Notes under the pieces: generated by a model
What the model saw: the letters and a program-made list of their open reading frames with translations, nothing else
Database searches by the model: none
What the model was told of the DNA's origin: nothing
NCBI GenBank assembly: GCA_963556255.1
Contig: OY744607.1
Location: 45,278,284-45,342,283, forward strand
Reading direction: 5' to 3'
Source of the DNA: Allolobophora icterica
Lineage: Eukaryota; Annelida; Clitellata; Crassiclitellata; Lumbricidae
DNA length: 64,000 nucleotides
Program-made: the position numbers and the translations under genes
Part shown: piece by piece, positions 45,772 to 57,900 of the stretch
Numbering within the stretch: the first letter of the stretch is position 1
How the letters are laid out: every line of letters starts with the position of its first letter

Positions 45772-47375
45772 CAGAAGCTACTCGTCGAGTGTTTGTGTGA
45801 TTCTGACTGCCTTCAACGTCAGCGGGGAAGTTTACGTAGCATGACACTATTTTTACTAGTGATTTTAATGTTCTGTAACAATTTGTTTGGCGTTCAGTGA
45901 AAAATTGAAGTCGTCTTCGGTTAGAAATGTTGATCGTCGTCGTTGATCGTGTCCTCGGCAATATTTTGATACAATCTATTGCTTTGCGATTGCAGAACTT
46001 TTCACCTGCGTTTTAATCTGCACGCGTACTGTATTGGTTTTTCTGTATTGTCAAATGAAAGTCGCGTTCTTCGGGTTTCTTCTGGGGACGATGAGTAAAT
46101 ACGTGAAGTGTCAGAGACTCCAGAATGCAGTGGACGTATTGAAAAACGAAGACTTCCCGTTGTAAATTCTTTGGGGAAACTTGTTATGTCATTTGTCCCC
46201 GGGATATACCGCTATTACCGCTGCCATCAAAAATGACTGTTGACTCAGTATAGCACTCCTGAACTAACTTGCTACAGGAATTCAGTGTTGTTATCATGTT
46301 TGTCAGTTGGGTGCAAGTACTCAGTACCTGGTAATTGGCAGGGGCATGTCAAGAGAACACAGTACTTGGCTGATATACCCAATGCTTGGAATTTTACACT
46401 CACTTGGCATGAAGTATCTGAATTGGGTAACCAGTATGTATATGATTCGTGTAGTGGTGAGTGCATTCAAGTATCGGGTACTTTATCCATCTACTGATGA
46501 TAGGTAATGAATGTATGGTGTTTGTGAAGAGTTTTATCTCAGGGTCATGTTAATATCAATGTGTTAATTTTCAGCTATCCTGCAGTCATTTTAAAATTCT
46601 TGCCTCTACTACTTGAAGCCGATCTGAAGATAAAAAACGGGTTGCCACAGCATGTTTGCCGTGTTTGGTGTTATTAAATAACTCTAAAACACTGAATACT
46701 GGTAAAATGGATCGTGATTCTGGCCTCAAAGTTCCTGACATATCACCTACAAAGTCCAACTCGGGACTTCCTCCGAAAAACAGAGGTGAACTTTTGTCAG
46801 CTTCTAGTTAGTTTTCACGATCCAGTTAAGCTACCTTGCTTGAAGAAATGGCATTTTAAGACGTCACAAACACCATTTGATTGTACTGAGAAGTGTTAAA
46901 TTAGTCTACTGCTATGAATTGTCAGTGTGTTACAGTGACACCTGGTAACATTTTAACACCTGGCAACATTTTTAACATGTCTAACATAGAGCAGTAGTTT
47001 GCTAAAAAAGTTCAGGAGCCACACTGGTCTGGCAGTGGTTATCTGTCATTTGTTCTAGCATGATTCCAGTCAAGTAGGAAGGCCTGTCATTTTAGATAGA
47101 CTTTCTTCGTGAAAGGATGTAACGGATGTTGTTACAGAGACTGTAAACTTGTGCACTGCAGTTGGATGTGCACGTAACAACTCTTGAGTCATTTATGGCT
47201 TTTCTATACTCCTCTACATACTGTACATTTGAGAAGTTGTCGAGTCAGATTTGTGCTTTTTTAGCCCGAAAGTTTTCAGTTGAATGCCGCTCCTGGTTAG
47301 AGACTGCAAGAGCTACCTTTTGCCGAACTTTTGCTGTCAGATTTAACAACCAATAAAGTTTGTAAACATTGCAAA
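45772..47375 (+). other. IVNS1ABP: Probable 3' UTR of the Kelch gene
   Basis: No gene or clear repeat family in this stretch. The length of the UTR is inferred from the first aataaa (47352). Confidence 0.35.
47352..47357 (+). promoter_or_regulatory. Candidate polyadenylation signal aataaa
   Basis: First canonical aataaa after the Kelch stop codon, followed by T/G-rich sequence. Only a motif match. Confidence 0.3.
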
Positions 47376-47668
47376 TGCTGGATTCTCCTTATGACACATA
47401 TCATTTGTGATTATTATTATTACAGTGAAGGTTTTTGATGTAATGTGATTAAAGATTTGGATCCAAAATTTAACTCGGCATCAGGAAGTGCCTCTTGGAA
47501 TACAGCCTTGTTCCAGCTTAGTTCTTGATGTGGGTTCTATATGGTACCAGCATAAGTAGGGTCCAGGGCATTTGCTACTTGTGGTAAAGGAAAGCTCAAG
47601 GAGTTCGCTTATAATAAACAATAGTGAAATTTGATAAATATGGCTAGAGCAGTAGGCAATGTGATGGT

Positions 47669-47988
47669 AATACTGCAGTGCTGGCCTTAGGATAATTCGG
47701 GCCCCGTGCAGAGTATACTGTACGGGCCCCATTGACGCAAGTCACATTGTTTTTCATTGCTAATCAATTTATTTTAGTAGATTGTTAACAAGTACAACAA
47801 GTCAAATTTAACTGTACACAACATTTCTGGGATATAGAGGAAGTTGACATTTATTTTTATTGATAAGAGAAGATTTAATCGAAACCATAATATTATTATT
47901 AGGGTGTCTTGTTCATCTTAATTTTCGGGGCCCCCTAAGTTGCGAGACCGCATGGTTCGCGTGCCCCTAAGGCCGGCACTGAATACTG
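47669..47988. mobile_element. hAT-like MITE
   Basis: The element is 47676-47981. Left end cagtgctggccttaggata, right end inverted cagtgccggccttaggggc. aatactg flanks both sides directly (7 of the expected 8 bp). Non-coding, with gggcccc blocks near both ends. Confidence 0.8.
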
Positions 47989-47999
47989 GATCAGAAAAA

Positions 48000-50900
48000 C
48001 CAAAATAGGCTGTGAAATCTTTACTATCTTACATTTTGTTGCAGTGACGTTGCGCAACTTTGTAAAGCAAAGGGTTTTGTGTGCATTGTGTGATTTTTGT
48101 AGCAGTTTGCTATGTTTTCCGTCGATTTTTAAACTAGTTTGCCTCTGACTTGTGTGTATTTTTCTGCCAATAACATTTTCACGTCTGATGCTAAATTGTG
48201 GTGCATCGCCTGCAACTGGAACAGAGATTACTGTACGTATAAGGAATGCTGTCGAATCTTTCTCCATTTCTGTCATCGGTACACTACGCTTTGTTATCGT
48301 TTGAATTCGAATACTTTGGTATTTGGAATTGAATCGTGACATCACAGCATTGTAAAAAATCACGTGTGTTGTTAGATGGGTGCAGCATGGGCCTGGAAAT
48401 ACGAATGGCCAAGATTCAGGTTTAACTTGATGATTCTACATTTTGTTCTTACTCTTTCTGACTGCCTGCTTTGTCTCTTGAATATCTGTCTTTCTCTCAC
48501 TTTTTCTCTCTGTCTCTCTTTCTTACTCTGTCTGTCTGTCTCTCTGGAATGATTGGCTCTTTCCAGTGAAGAACTTCTTGGAATATCCTGTCTGGATCGT
48601 CACCTTGGCAAAAGGCGTGCAAGACTGTTTTGAGTGACGTAACATGTAAATATGTAACATATAATTATGTGAAACTTAATGTATTCGTTTAGATCTGTCC
48701 ATATCAGCAATGTCACATGATGCTGTTGTGTTACATGTTGTAACGTGATGCTGTTATGTTACAACATGTTGCAAGCATGTGCAAAGAAGAGCTAACAACA
48801 ATTCCACTAGTATTGCAGATGGTGATTTTCTGAGATAAAGAATTGTATTTGCTGTCAAGAGAAGTGGTCTCAAAGTTTTCCCGCAGTATTAAGTTCGCAC
48901 AGCTCTCCATTTTGAGTACGTTTGTGCAGTGTTTGTGTGTCATCGTTGGAAATCGAGTGTCCGAAACAGTGTTTGGTGTTGAAGTGATGATGTTGCAATA
49001 CTCAAACCATCAATCTGAGTTTGGGACAGCTCAGGTGGTTTGAGGTTTTGGGTAGGGCATGTATGCGGCACAAAAATGTAAAAGTTTCAGTATATTTGTT
49101 TTAACATCACTAACGTCGAATCTGATGAAGCACTAATTGTGACGTCCATAGAGTGTGGTGGCTGTGTGAATTTATCATTTGAGTTTGTTGTGGCTAGATG
49201 TTCAAGATGTCGGCTATTCTTTGTCTTTGTAATCAGATTTATTTTTTACTGTAAGAGCGAAATTTGGGTGACATATTTTTATGTATGAAACGTTGTTTTT
49301 GTGGCCAACGTGCGACCACGTTGCAAGCATGCTCAAGTAGTAGCATGCGATGTTTTATTGTATGTTTTCCATTGTTAGAAATTGCAGTTTTCATTTTTGC
49401 ATTTGCCTTGATGCAGTTTGGTAGGGATGTTTACTTGTGAGAGAGTGATGATCAGTTATCAAAATAGATATAACTTAACCAAAATAAGTTGAAAAGATTG
49501 CAAGTTGATGTTGGTGTGGTTCAGGGCATGTTTTAAGGAAAATTTATGACGGCACGTGGCGAGCACTGGAGTGCATAAATATCATAAATAATTATGAATT
49601 ACAATTCTTTTTGTGCTCAAACAGTGGTTAACAGCCTTTCATCACTGCACGTACCATTGCACGTTAAAACAATCCGTTGTGTGGTTGACAATAGTTGTAA
49701 GTGAATTAGATGATGATTGTAGGAGTATTGATGATGATGATAACAGCGATGGTGGGTGGCTTCTGTGGTAGGAGTTGCATCAGCGGAAATCAAGCTGCCA
49801 TTTCTTACTTTTAAAAATGAAGTCGTATGGCATTTGTAGTCTTTCGTGGAACCTTTTTCTTGTTTAAACCTGGATGACGATTATGGTGTGTGGAGTTTCA
49901 TCTACCGAATGTTGACGTTTGTGGAGGTTCCCCATGTCATGTTGTGAAACATGGTGATTAATTTAATGTCCGTGTGTGTTCCAAAGTATCGTTTGAGTGT
50001 GCTATTATGAGTGCACGCGCGTTTTGTGTGCACAGTGTCCTGATTCATTTATTTTTCGTGTTTGTGCCAGCATTGAGCTTTTCTTTAATGTGATATAGCA
50101 CTATTTCAGAGTAATTGCAAAGGATGAAATAGTTCTTGGAAGTTTGCCGTTATTTTTACAGTGAAACATTACATTTCTTAACCATTTACGATAAACGTTT
50201 CTCTGACATTTGCTTTAATCTGATAGATAGCAGAAGTGTTGGTTTCCATGCGCTCTTCGCTTGCTTTCTGCTGCCTTCTTTCGATGCTACAACGCAGTAA
50301 GTTTGAGATTCAGCGATTGTCTTAAAAGTGTTGGAGCCAAGAAAAGCACCAGATGTGAATGCATTGTAACCTGCTTACAGCTTAACCAGCTCCAATAGCA
50401 CATTATTGTATTGTGATGCATTGCTTACGTAATACCGCATCGACAGTCGGCATGAAAGTGACTTATCGGATATTAGAGAAATTATTGTCTGAAAAGCTCA
50501 GGCTGAAAATCACTGGATGTTTGAGCGGGCAATGTATGATCACTTGGTTGCTCTTCTTGGCCATCTGTTGCAAGTAACTAAATACGTTTCTGCTCAGTTA
50601 TTCTGCTCCTCAAGTCCTAGACTTTTATTTTCGTAAGCTTGATTTGTGCATTTGCCTTTTCTGATGCTTGAATTCTATGCTGAAAAACAACGGCCCTGAA
50701 GCATCTTTTACTTTGCTATATTGGCTCAAAGTTGTGAAAAATTTGTGTTTGGCCTTTATTGTTAAACATGTAGTTAGAGAGACATGATTGGCAAGCAACC
50801 TCGAAATTGAACCCATGACTGCCCAGAGTTTATAAGGGTGTGTGGAGATGTGAATTTGTATTTTCTGTTAAGCTGGCTACAGAACTGATCTCTCTACTCG

Positions 50901-51165
50901 CTTTCTGAAAAGGCATCTATTTACTATTTATTTCTGATGCAATGCAAAAATATTCCGATGTTTGAAATGCATCTAGCACATCTGCATGAAGATTTACATA
51001 ATTTACAGCAATTGTTAGAATTCATGGGTTCGTCAAAAGCTTTTGATTTTACTTTTTACTTATTTTTTAATTTGAAAAATTCATTTTTGAAACATGGAAA
51101 TATATATTAAATTTGAAAGTTTTGACTTATGAAGAATTAAGTCACTGTAAATTTTTCAGTGGTTG
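48000..51165. other. AT-rich spacer, no feature recognised
   Basis: A short (TCTC/TCTG) run at 48490-48545 and a tgttacaacatg inverted motif at 48730-48775. No gene or large repeat recognised; it could include a very long UTR. Confidence 0.4.
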
Positions 51166-51171
51166 AAAGCT

Positions 51172-51241
51172 TTAACGCTTTAACGATAGCTGCAATGGTT
51201 TCCCAGTCGCTTTTAGTACACTCTCATCGTTAAAGTGTTGA
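51172..51241. mobile_element. 70-bp MITE, relative of 44890-44960
   Basis: ttaacgctttaacgatagc at the left, catcgttaaagtgttgag at the right, and the same internal cagtcgctttta block (complemented in the other copy). Confidence 0.6.
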
Positions 51242-51244
51242 GTG

Positions 51245-52795
51245 TTGAAAACTTCTGAGCTGTGTTGAAGTTTGAATATTTAGAGGTGCAGATATTAATA
51301 CAAATAAATATTCATGATGTCGAATCTCAATGAGGTGTTGTGAATGCTGTCGAGTTGGGACTGTGCAACAAAGAACATTTGTTAATGTTAATTTGGTCCG
51401 TCTCGACAGCTATGTTTGCAATGCAATCTATTATAAGCCAAGATTTATATAGTGCCAGTTGAGATGTGCAGTTTGCTGTGAGCTTGTTTTTTGCCGATCT
51501 GGGATTTATGTGCATTTGCTTTGCTTGAAGTTTCATGAATTTGACCTGACCTTGATGCACGCACGTGTTAACTGACCTAGATGTTTGCACACAACGTTTA
51601 GCAACTCTGGTAAATATGTTTATTTTGTGCGGCCCATCTCGTTGATACTGTGCATGTGCTTTCTGTGCAGTGTCTTGAGTAGGGTTCAGGCTTGTCTACG
51701 ATCACAGGAACTGCTTGTTGAAACCAAAAAGTAGTTTCAAGAACCCAATTTTGTGTACACAGTACGTTTTCTTTTAGCATTAAAAACAACTGGCACGTGA
51801 TGTTGCACTGTTCACAGCGATGGATTGCTCATGAATTCTGCTTATAAAAAACAACCAGCACCTTTGCTGTTCACAAGAAATTCTTTATTTCAATGGCATT
51901 TTGTGGTACATGAACTGTGCAGTTGCAAAGATAATGTATCCCAGAAGGTTATGAAATTCGTAAGTTTCCCTAAAAAGTTTTATGTGCTGATTTCTGCTAA
52001 AGTTCTAGTAGCACTGTTGTGTGGATTCACTAAAACAATGCTATTGTTTGTTTCACTGAAACTCTGTAGGTTGAGCAAAAAGCAAGCCAATTACAAACCA
52101 GGTTTCAACAAGCAGATCTGTGTCCAGCTTGTAACTATCCCGACCTTGAATTTATAGTTTAGAGTGTACCGTGAGATTCAACAGATTGAACAGATTGTTT
52201 GAAAATGAAAACCAAAACCGAAACGGGCGCTTGCAACAACTCCCTGCATTTTTATCACTTTTTATAGCTCATGCTATCACGAATTTCTAATGCAGTAAAT
52301 CATTGAGGCAGCTGTCTTGCGGTTACACCTGATGTATCAATTCACATGATCACGTTACGTGCATGTAATTTGCATGAGCTGATGTAATACTTGATTTACA
52401 GGCTTTTGCAATAATAGTTTTTACAGTATTTTCAATCAGATTGGAGAATGAGCTATTTTCGGTATGTTTGGTAGTTTGAAATGAAATCCTTGGTAAACTA
52501 CATGAATCATAAAAAAGCTTTTCGAATTCAGGAGTTGATGTTTTTGTTTTGATATTACACAGTACAGTATGTAGGTATGTATTATCTGGTGAGACACAGT
52601 ATTCGTCTAATGAACTGCCATTCTTCAGGTTACTGAGGTTCAATATTTTACCAAGACATTAATAATTACTTTTCTACTATCATTCTTAACAAAATAACAA
52701 ATGAAATGGATTTCCAGCCCCTGTGTTCAAGAATTAAACAAAAAGTTTTGTTGGCATTACTGCAAAAGTCTTTAGTGCATGCACATTTTCAATGA
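51245..52795. other. AT-rich spacer, no feature recognised
   Basis: No gene, splice-bounded exon or repeat family recognised. Confidence 0.4.
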
Positions 52796-52798
52796 AAC

Positions 52799-52857
52799 AA
52801 TTGGGTTTGATCCTCCACCACCGCTGGGGCAGCGGTGGTGGAGGATCAAACCCAATT
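52799..52857. repeat. Perfect hairpin, 28-bp arms, 3-base loop
   Basis: Left arm aattgggtttgatcctccac continuing caccgctg, loop ggg, then the exact complement. A weaker stem follows at 52860-52892 (ggactacttc ... gaagtagtcc-like). Confidence 0.9.
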
Positions 52858-52899
52858 ATTACGGACTACTTCGCCAGTCAAGTAGTCCGTACTAGCCCG

Positions 52900-53640
52900 A
52901 GATCGAAATCTCTTAAATAAGCTACCCTCCGCAAGGGAACCGGCATCTTCACAAACAGGGCTTGACGTACGCTCTAGCCTTAGCCATCAGTGATGGAGAG
53001 ATCTTGACGGACAGTAAGAGGCGGTGAATGACCTGGTCACCCTTACACAACTCTTGTTGAGCGCAGTAACGCTTTAAGTCTTCCCGCGACTTAAAAGAGA
53101 TCTTGTTAAACTATACTCATTGCAATTGTGCCCAATTGCCTTGTTCAAACTTTTCAACAGTCGATATCATCAACAAATGCTGCTAACTAACCACTTCACA
53201 GTACATCAATAAACACTAAACCTGTTCCACTTTGGTGTTACCAAGGAGTGTAGGTCAACCATAGACAGAACACTAAGTTCTTGGCGTCTGATTAGGAAAC
53301 CAGGAATGAAAAGAACGTCGGTTCTGAGCTACGGTAACCGATTATATGTCGTGATGATTCTACTTTAGTCTGTGACGTAATTTTGTCTCGGCTTTTAAAT
53401 ATTTTATTTCCTTATATATAATTATATCAATCTTTCACAGAAACGATATAGCGTAGCAAATTTACTATACAAAGAGTTTTAAAATGTGTATAACGACTTT
53501 TATTTTATGCAAATTATCTTTAAATGACTACAGAAACAAGCGAACAACCCAAGTGGCATATATTTAAGTTGTTCAACATAGTTAATTTGAACACTAATTA
53601 GACTAATCATTTTACATGCAGTACGAAGAGAAGGGCCAAT
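52900..53640. other. Spacer, possibly an unknown repeat
   Basis: Moderately CpG-containing 52860-53110 differs in composition from its surroundings, but no family is recognised. 53110-53640 is AT-rich and empty. Confidence 0.35.
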
Positions 53641-53689
53641 AGGGCCTACTCATCACTTGAGATTTCTTGACATTTAATTTTATGTCAGT

Positions 53690-54325
53690 AGGCCTACTCT
53701 AGCTAATTCTTCCACACAAATGCCGACCATGGGCTTGTAGGCCACAGAGAGATGCCGACATTAAAATTTAAGGAAATCAGCATACATAATGCATGCCAAA
53801 AATAGCTCCCCAATCCGACATCCATGGTTGGACCTACTCAGTTTCCCTATAATGTTATTGACGTATAGGGCTACAGCAAAAAGTACTGGTGAGACGACAC
53901 CGCTCTGCCTAACTCCACAGGCTAGATTTATCATTTCAGGTAAGATGTTATCTCATCTGACATAATATGCTGCACTCATAGGCACTAAGCTTATATCAAC
54001 TTATGAGAGTGCATAAAAACACAAGAGGGACTGATCTATCCATTAACTTGCTAAATGGTGCATATAGTGACTGACTTAATCAGAGGCTTTAGACATGTCT
54101 AATGCACACACGTTTACATTAGAGCCATAATTATGATTAGAAAAGTTATCAACTACTGATCTGACAGCAAGCAATGCATGAGAACAGCCCAATCCTTTTT
54201 GAAACCAAACTGCAGGTCTGAAGTCGAACAAGTAGCCTATAGCTAGGTAGGGTCTACCATACGGTTCCAGCAAACACATATCAAAGAGTTTAGACAGCTT
54301 GGAATTTAATATAATAGGCATAAGA
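53690..54325 (-). pseudogene. Dead LINE reverse transcriptase fragment
   Basis: The minus strand reads ILNSKLSKLFDMCLLEPYGR, then FQKGLGCSHALLAVRSVVDN, then VNVCALDMSKASD, followed by stops. Further on come CGVRQSGVVSPVLFAVALYV and an IMYAD remnant of the YADD catalytic box. These are consecutive motifs of a non-LTR reverse transcriptase. Several stops and the lost second Asp make it inactive. Confidence 0.85.
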
Positions 54326-54700
54326 CATCGTTGGATCCGTTATATTAATATAAGAGGTCGTTGCGTTAGATCAGCCTAGGCCTACATGAGGAATAGGGGA
54401 CCTTAAATGGTGAGGCACCTATTCAAACGGGCAGCGGTGCTAACGGACTTCATCCCACGACTGACAAATTAAAGAAAACGTAGAAGTTTAGCCAATATAA
54501 ACGATTATTAAGAGTAAAAATATGTAACAAAAACAGTAGAAAGTAAGATGCCCAAACCCTACAGCATATGATTTGCACAAACGCGGAAATTATTATTAAA
54601 ATCTTACGTCTTTCATTAATGTGACACGAAGTTAATTTTACATACTCAATCAAGTGTTGACTCTGCATCTAATATGTAATCTATGCCATCATTACCCATC

Positions 54701-54716
54701 GTCTCCATAGTGATTC
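54701..54716 (+). promoter_or_regulatory. Imperfect X-box (RFX-like) motif
   Basis: gtctccatagtgattc fits the two-half-site GTNNCC-AT-RGNAAC pattern except in the last positions. It lies about 150 bp before the AK5 start codon. Motif evidence only. Confidence 0.25.
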
Positions 54717-54865
54717 CCAACACACTTGGTGTAAGTAGAGGTGCGCTTAAATGGAAGACGCAGTTTCACAGCATTCAAAACGTTAAATTTTGTCGAGAAT
54801 TCTTAAAGCCTAACGGTGTACAGCGAAAAACCATTTCCGGAGTTTAAACAAAGATTACTGCCGAC

Positions 54866-54925
54866 ATGAGTACGGATGACGCGAAATCATATCTCGTCGG
54901 TCGGTCAATACCGCAACTGTTCGAG
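54866..54925 (+). CDS. AK5: AK5 exon 1 (20 codons)
   Basis: ATG at 54866 opens [20 protein letters not shown], then donor GTTGGA in phase 0. Vertebrate AK5 begins with a 20-residue segment of the same pattern (Met, two Asp/Asn, AK, YL, IPQLFE), which is why this short exon is accepted. It is the first half of a docking-type helix pair. Confidence 0.85.
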
Positions 54926-57900
54926 GTTGGAATACAATAATTATACGCCTGCCGTACCTCTATTGGCGGGAATGAATATTGACACTGTTGTAACGCTAGT
55001 TTTTGTTTAAGTTTGCTGTGAAGTGGGGTAATAAGTAAGAAATGACACGGAAATGAGACGAATCCGATCTGCTTGCGAAAGGGCTGAAGATTAAATCACA
55101 AGAGTGTTGAAAAAGCTGGAGTGTAATCGATAGCAGTACCTTACGAACTCTAAAACAAAAAAGCCATTTTGCAATTGTCATTGTAGTTTATATGTTGTAA
55201 ATCACATGGACGTTCTTAACAGGCGCTGCTTAAATATCTGGATGCAGACATATGTACATACATCTGGGTGACAGCTACTAGTTTTAATTTATGAACAGCA
55301 TCACTTGGTTTCACTTTGTCTTTGGCCTTGACTTGATCTCGCTTGACATGACTTACATGGCTTTGGTTGGGCTTTGTTTGGCTTGATTAGCTTAACTTTA
55401 CTGGGCTTTGGCTTGGCTTTTGCTCCAGCATAGCATTGATCTTGGCCTTTACTTGACCGTGACTTGAACTTTAGCATGGGCTTGAACTTTAATTATGGCT
55501 TCAACTTTGACTAGATATACAAAATTGATCAGATTAATCATTCATAATAGCTGTGTGTTGATTACTCTTGTAGAGCCTGATGACCGGTCTGATGTACTAT
55601 CGGCCGGAGGATCACATCGGTTACCTACAAGATTGTCTGAATAAGTTGCAGGATGAAGGATCAGATTCCGTGACGTGGAAGAGATTCATCGATCAACGCC
55701 AGACACCGTTGCCTCCAATTGCTAAGCAGACAAATGGATTGAAGCGAGAGAACAGCTCGGACAGCAGTATGCATCTGGTCTTGTCCTGTCCTGTCCTGTT
55801 CTGTACTATCATGTCCTGTCTAATCTTGTCCTGTCCTGTCCTCTCATGTCCTGTCCTATCTTGTCCTGTCCATGTCTTGTCCTGTCCTCTCATGTCCTAT
55901 CTTGTCCTGTCCTCTCATGTGTCTTGTCCTGTTCTCTTGTGTCCTGTCCTGTCCTCTTGTGTTCTGTCTTGTCCTGTTCCCTCATGTCCTATCTTGTCCT
56001 GTCATGTCTTGTCTTGTCCTGTCCTGTCCTTTCATGTCCTGTCTTGTACTGTCCCATCCTCTCATGTCCTGTCCTGTCATTGTTTTCCATGCTGCATTTA
56101 AATACACGGAGTTTACTTTTTTCAAATCAGTCAGGAGATTATTTGACTTATGATCATCATTGCTGATCACTGCATCATCGGTGGTCTTCAAAAACATCAT
56201 CATCACCAATATTCATCATTGTCATCACTATGTAAAAGTTATTATTATAGAATAAGGCAGGATGTGCAATTATTCAGCTCTAATAGATTATAACATTGAC
56301 TGTGACTTCACTTGAACTTTTGTAAAAATGATATTTTATGGATTACAATAATGGCTTTACGTTATTGGTAATGATAATTGCAAATTTATATAGCGCCACT
56401 TCCGTAGGGACTTATCACAGGCACTTCTGACCTAACACAATGAAACCACGATCAAGCAAAACGGTCTTCAAGCTCTACAAGGTTAGGTGAGCACTCGAAC
56501 CAATCTGCTACCATGTCTCAGAAAGGTCCAGCAATCCTCGAGGTTGCTGCTTTTGACATTTCAACAACAGCATTTAACTTTCATATGTACACATTCAAAT
56601 GTCGTAGATTTATTGTTGCTGGTGACTCGAACAATGGTTCGATCGGTCTAGCCTTCAGAATCACATTCTGGGTTTGTGTTTTTTCCAGTTAGGTCAACCA
56701 GGTCACCCAAGAGCCTCGATTCAGCTCGTGGGACGCCTCTGCCTCCTATTACGCCAACTGCGATCCCTGCAGACGCTTTAGGCGATGACCGGATCAAAAT
56801 CCCAGACTGTCCTGTTGTTCTTGTGATGGGTAAGGAGAGTTTCTGCTTAAAGTCAAAGTCATCGTTTTGGAATTAAGTCCGGTTGATGCTGAAAGTTGTC
56901 CAAGATTCATGTTACAATGGTGCGAACCTTGTGAGCACAGCTATAAAATGAGTAAATGACCATAAACTGTCAGAGGAAAAATCAGGATCGGGATACAATA
57001 AATATTTATTGTATCCCGTATTTATTGTAAAAAATTATTTATTTATTTACCGTTCTTGTAGTTGTTTATTTCTTTTTAGTGTTATTAGCAACTTCTAAAG
57101 TGCCGGTGTTTAGTGGACAAAAGGCGCCGCACAAATACCCTGATACCTACATGAATACAAACATGCATATATACATATGCGAATACGTACGTTCATATAT
57201 ACACACATAATATATGAATATGTATATTTGCAATTACAATAGCAGTTACATGCATACTTGTGTGTGTGTGTCGTGGACCAGGTGGCCCAGGCAGTGGCAA
57301 GGGAACTCAGTGTCGCAGGCTGGTTGACCGCTATCTTGGATGGGAGCACGTGTCCGTCGGTGAGATACTCCGAAATTCAATGATGAAGAAAGCAGTTAAC
57401 AAGTGGGATGTCGTCATGAGATTAATTGAGAGCGGTGATCTAGCACCAGAGGTAATCAGACTGTTTTAATCTTATCTAATCTAATCTAATCTAATCTAAT
57501 CCAATGAATGAACAGTAATTGAATAAAGCAAGCTACTCAGCAACCAATCCATTGGATAGTTATTAATTCAATCGTTCAGTCACTCAGTCATTCAATGATC
57601 ATTCGATCAGTCATTTAAAATCAATAATTTAATCAATCATTCAGGCTAATCAGTCAGTCATTCATTATTTCAGTCATTCATTCAGTCATTTATTCAATCA
57701 ATCATTCATTTAATCAATCATTCAATCAAACATTTATTCAGTCAATCATTCAATCAAGCAGTAATTGAATACACTTGTCTTTTCTAGTTATCCGAGCATT
57801 GTCTGTTTATTGATGATCCTTTTCATTTTAACGAAATTTAACATCATTTAGGATAGCACAGAGCTGCCTGTGGTAGGTTTTCCGCAAATACCGCTATATA

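Noticed and set aside
52350..52643. 97-codon minus-strand open frame
   Set aside because: No family recognised, AT-rich, no promoter or splice evidence; treated as chance.
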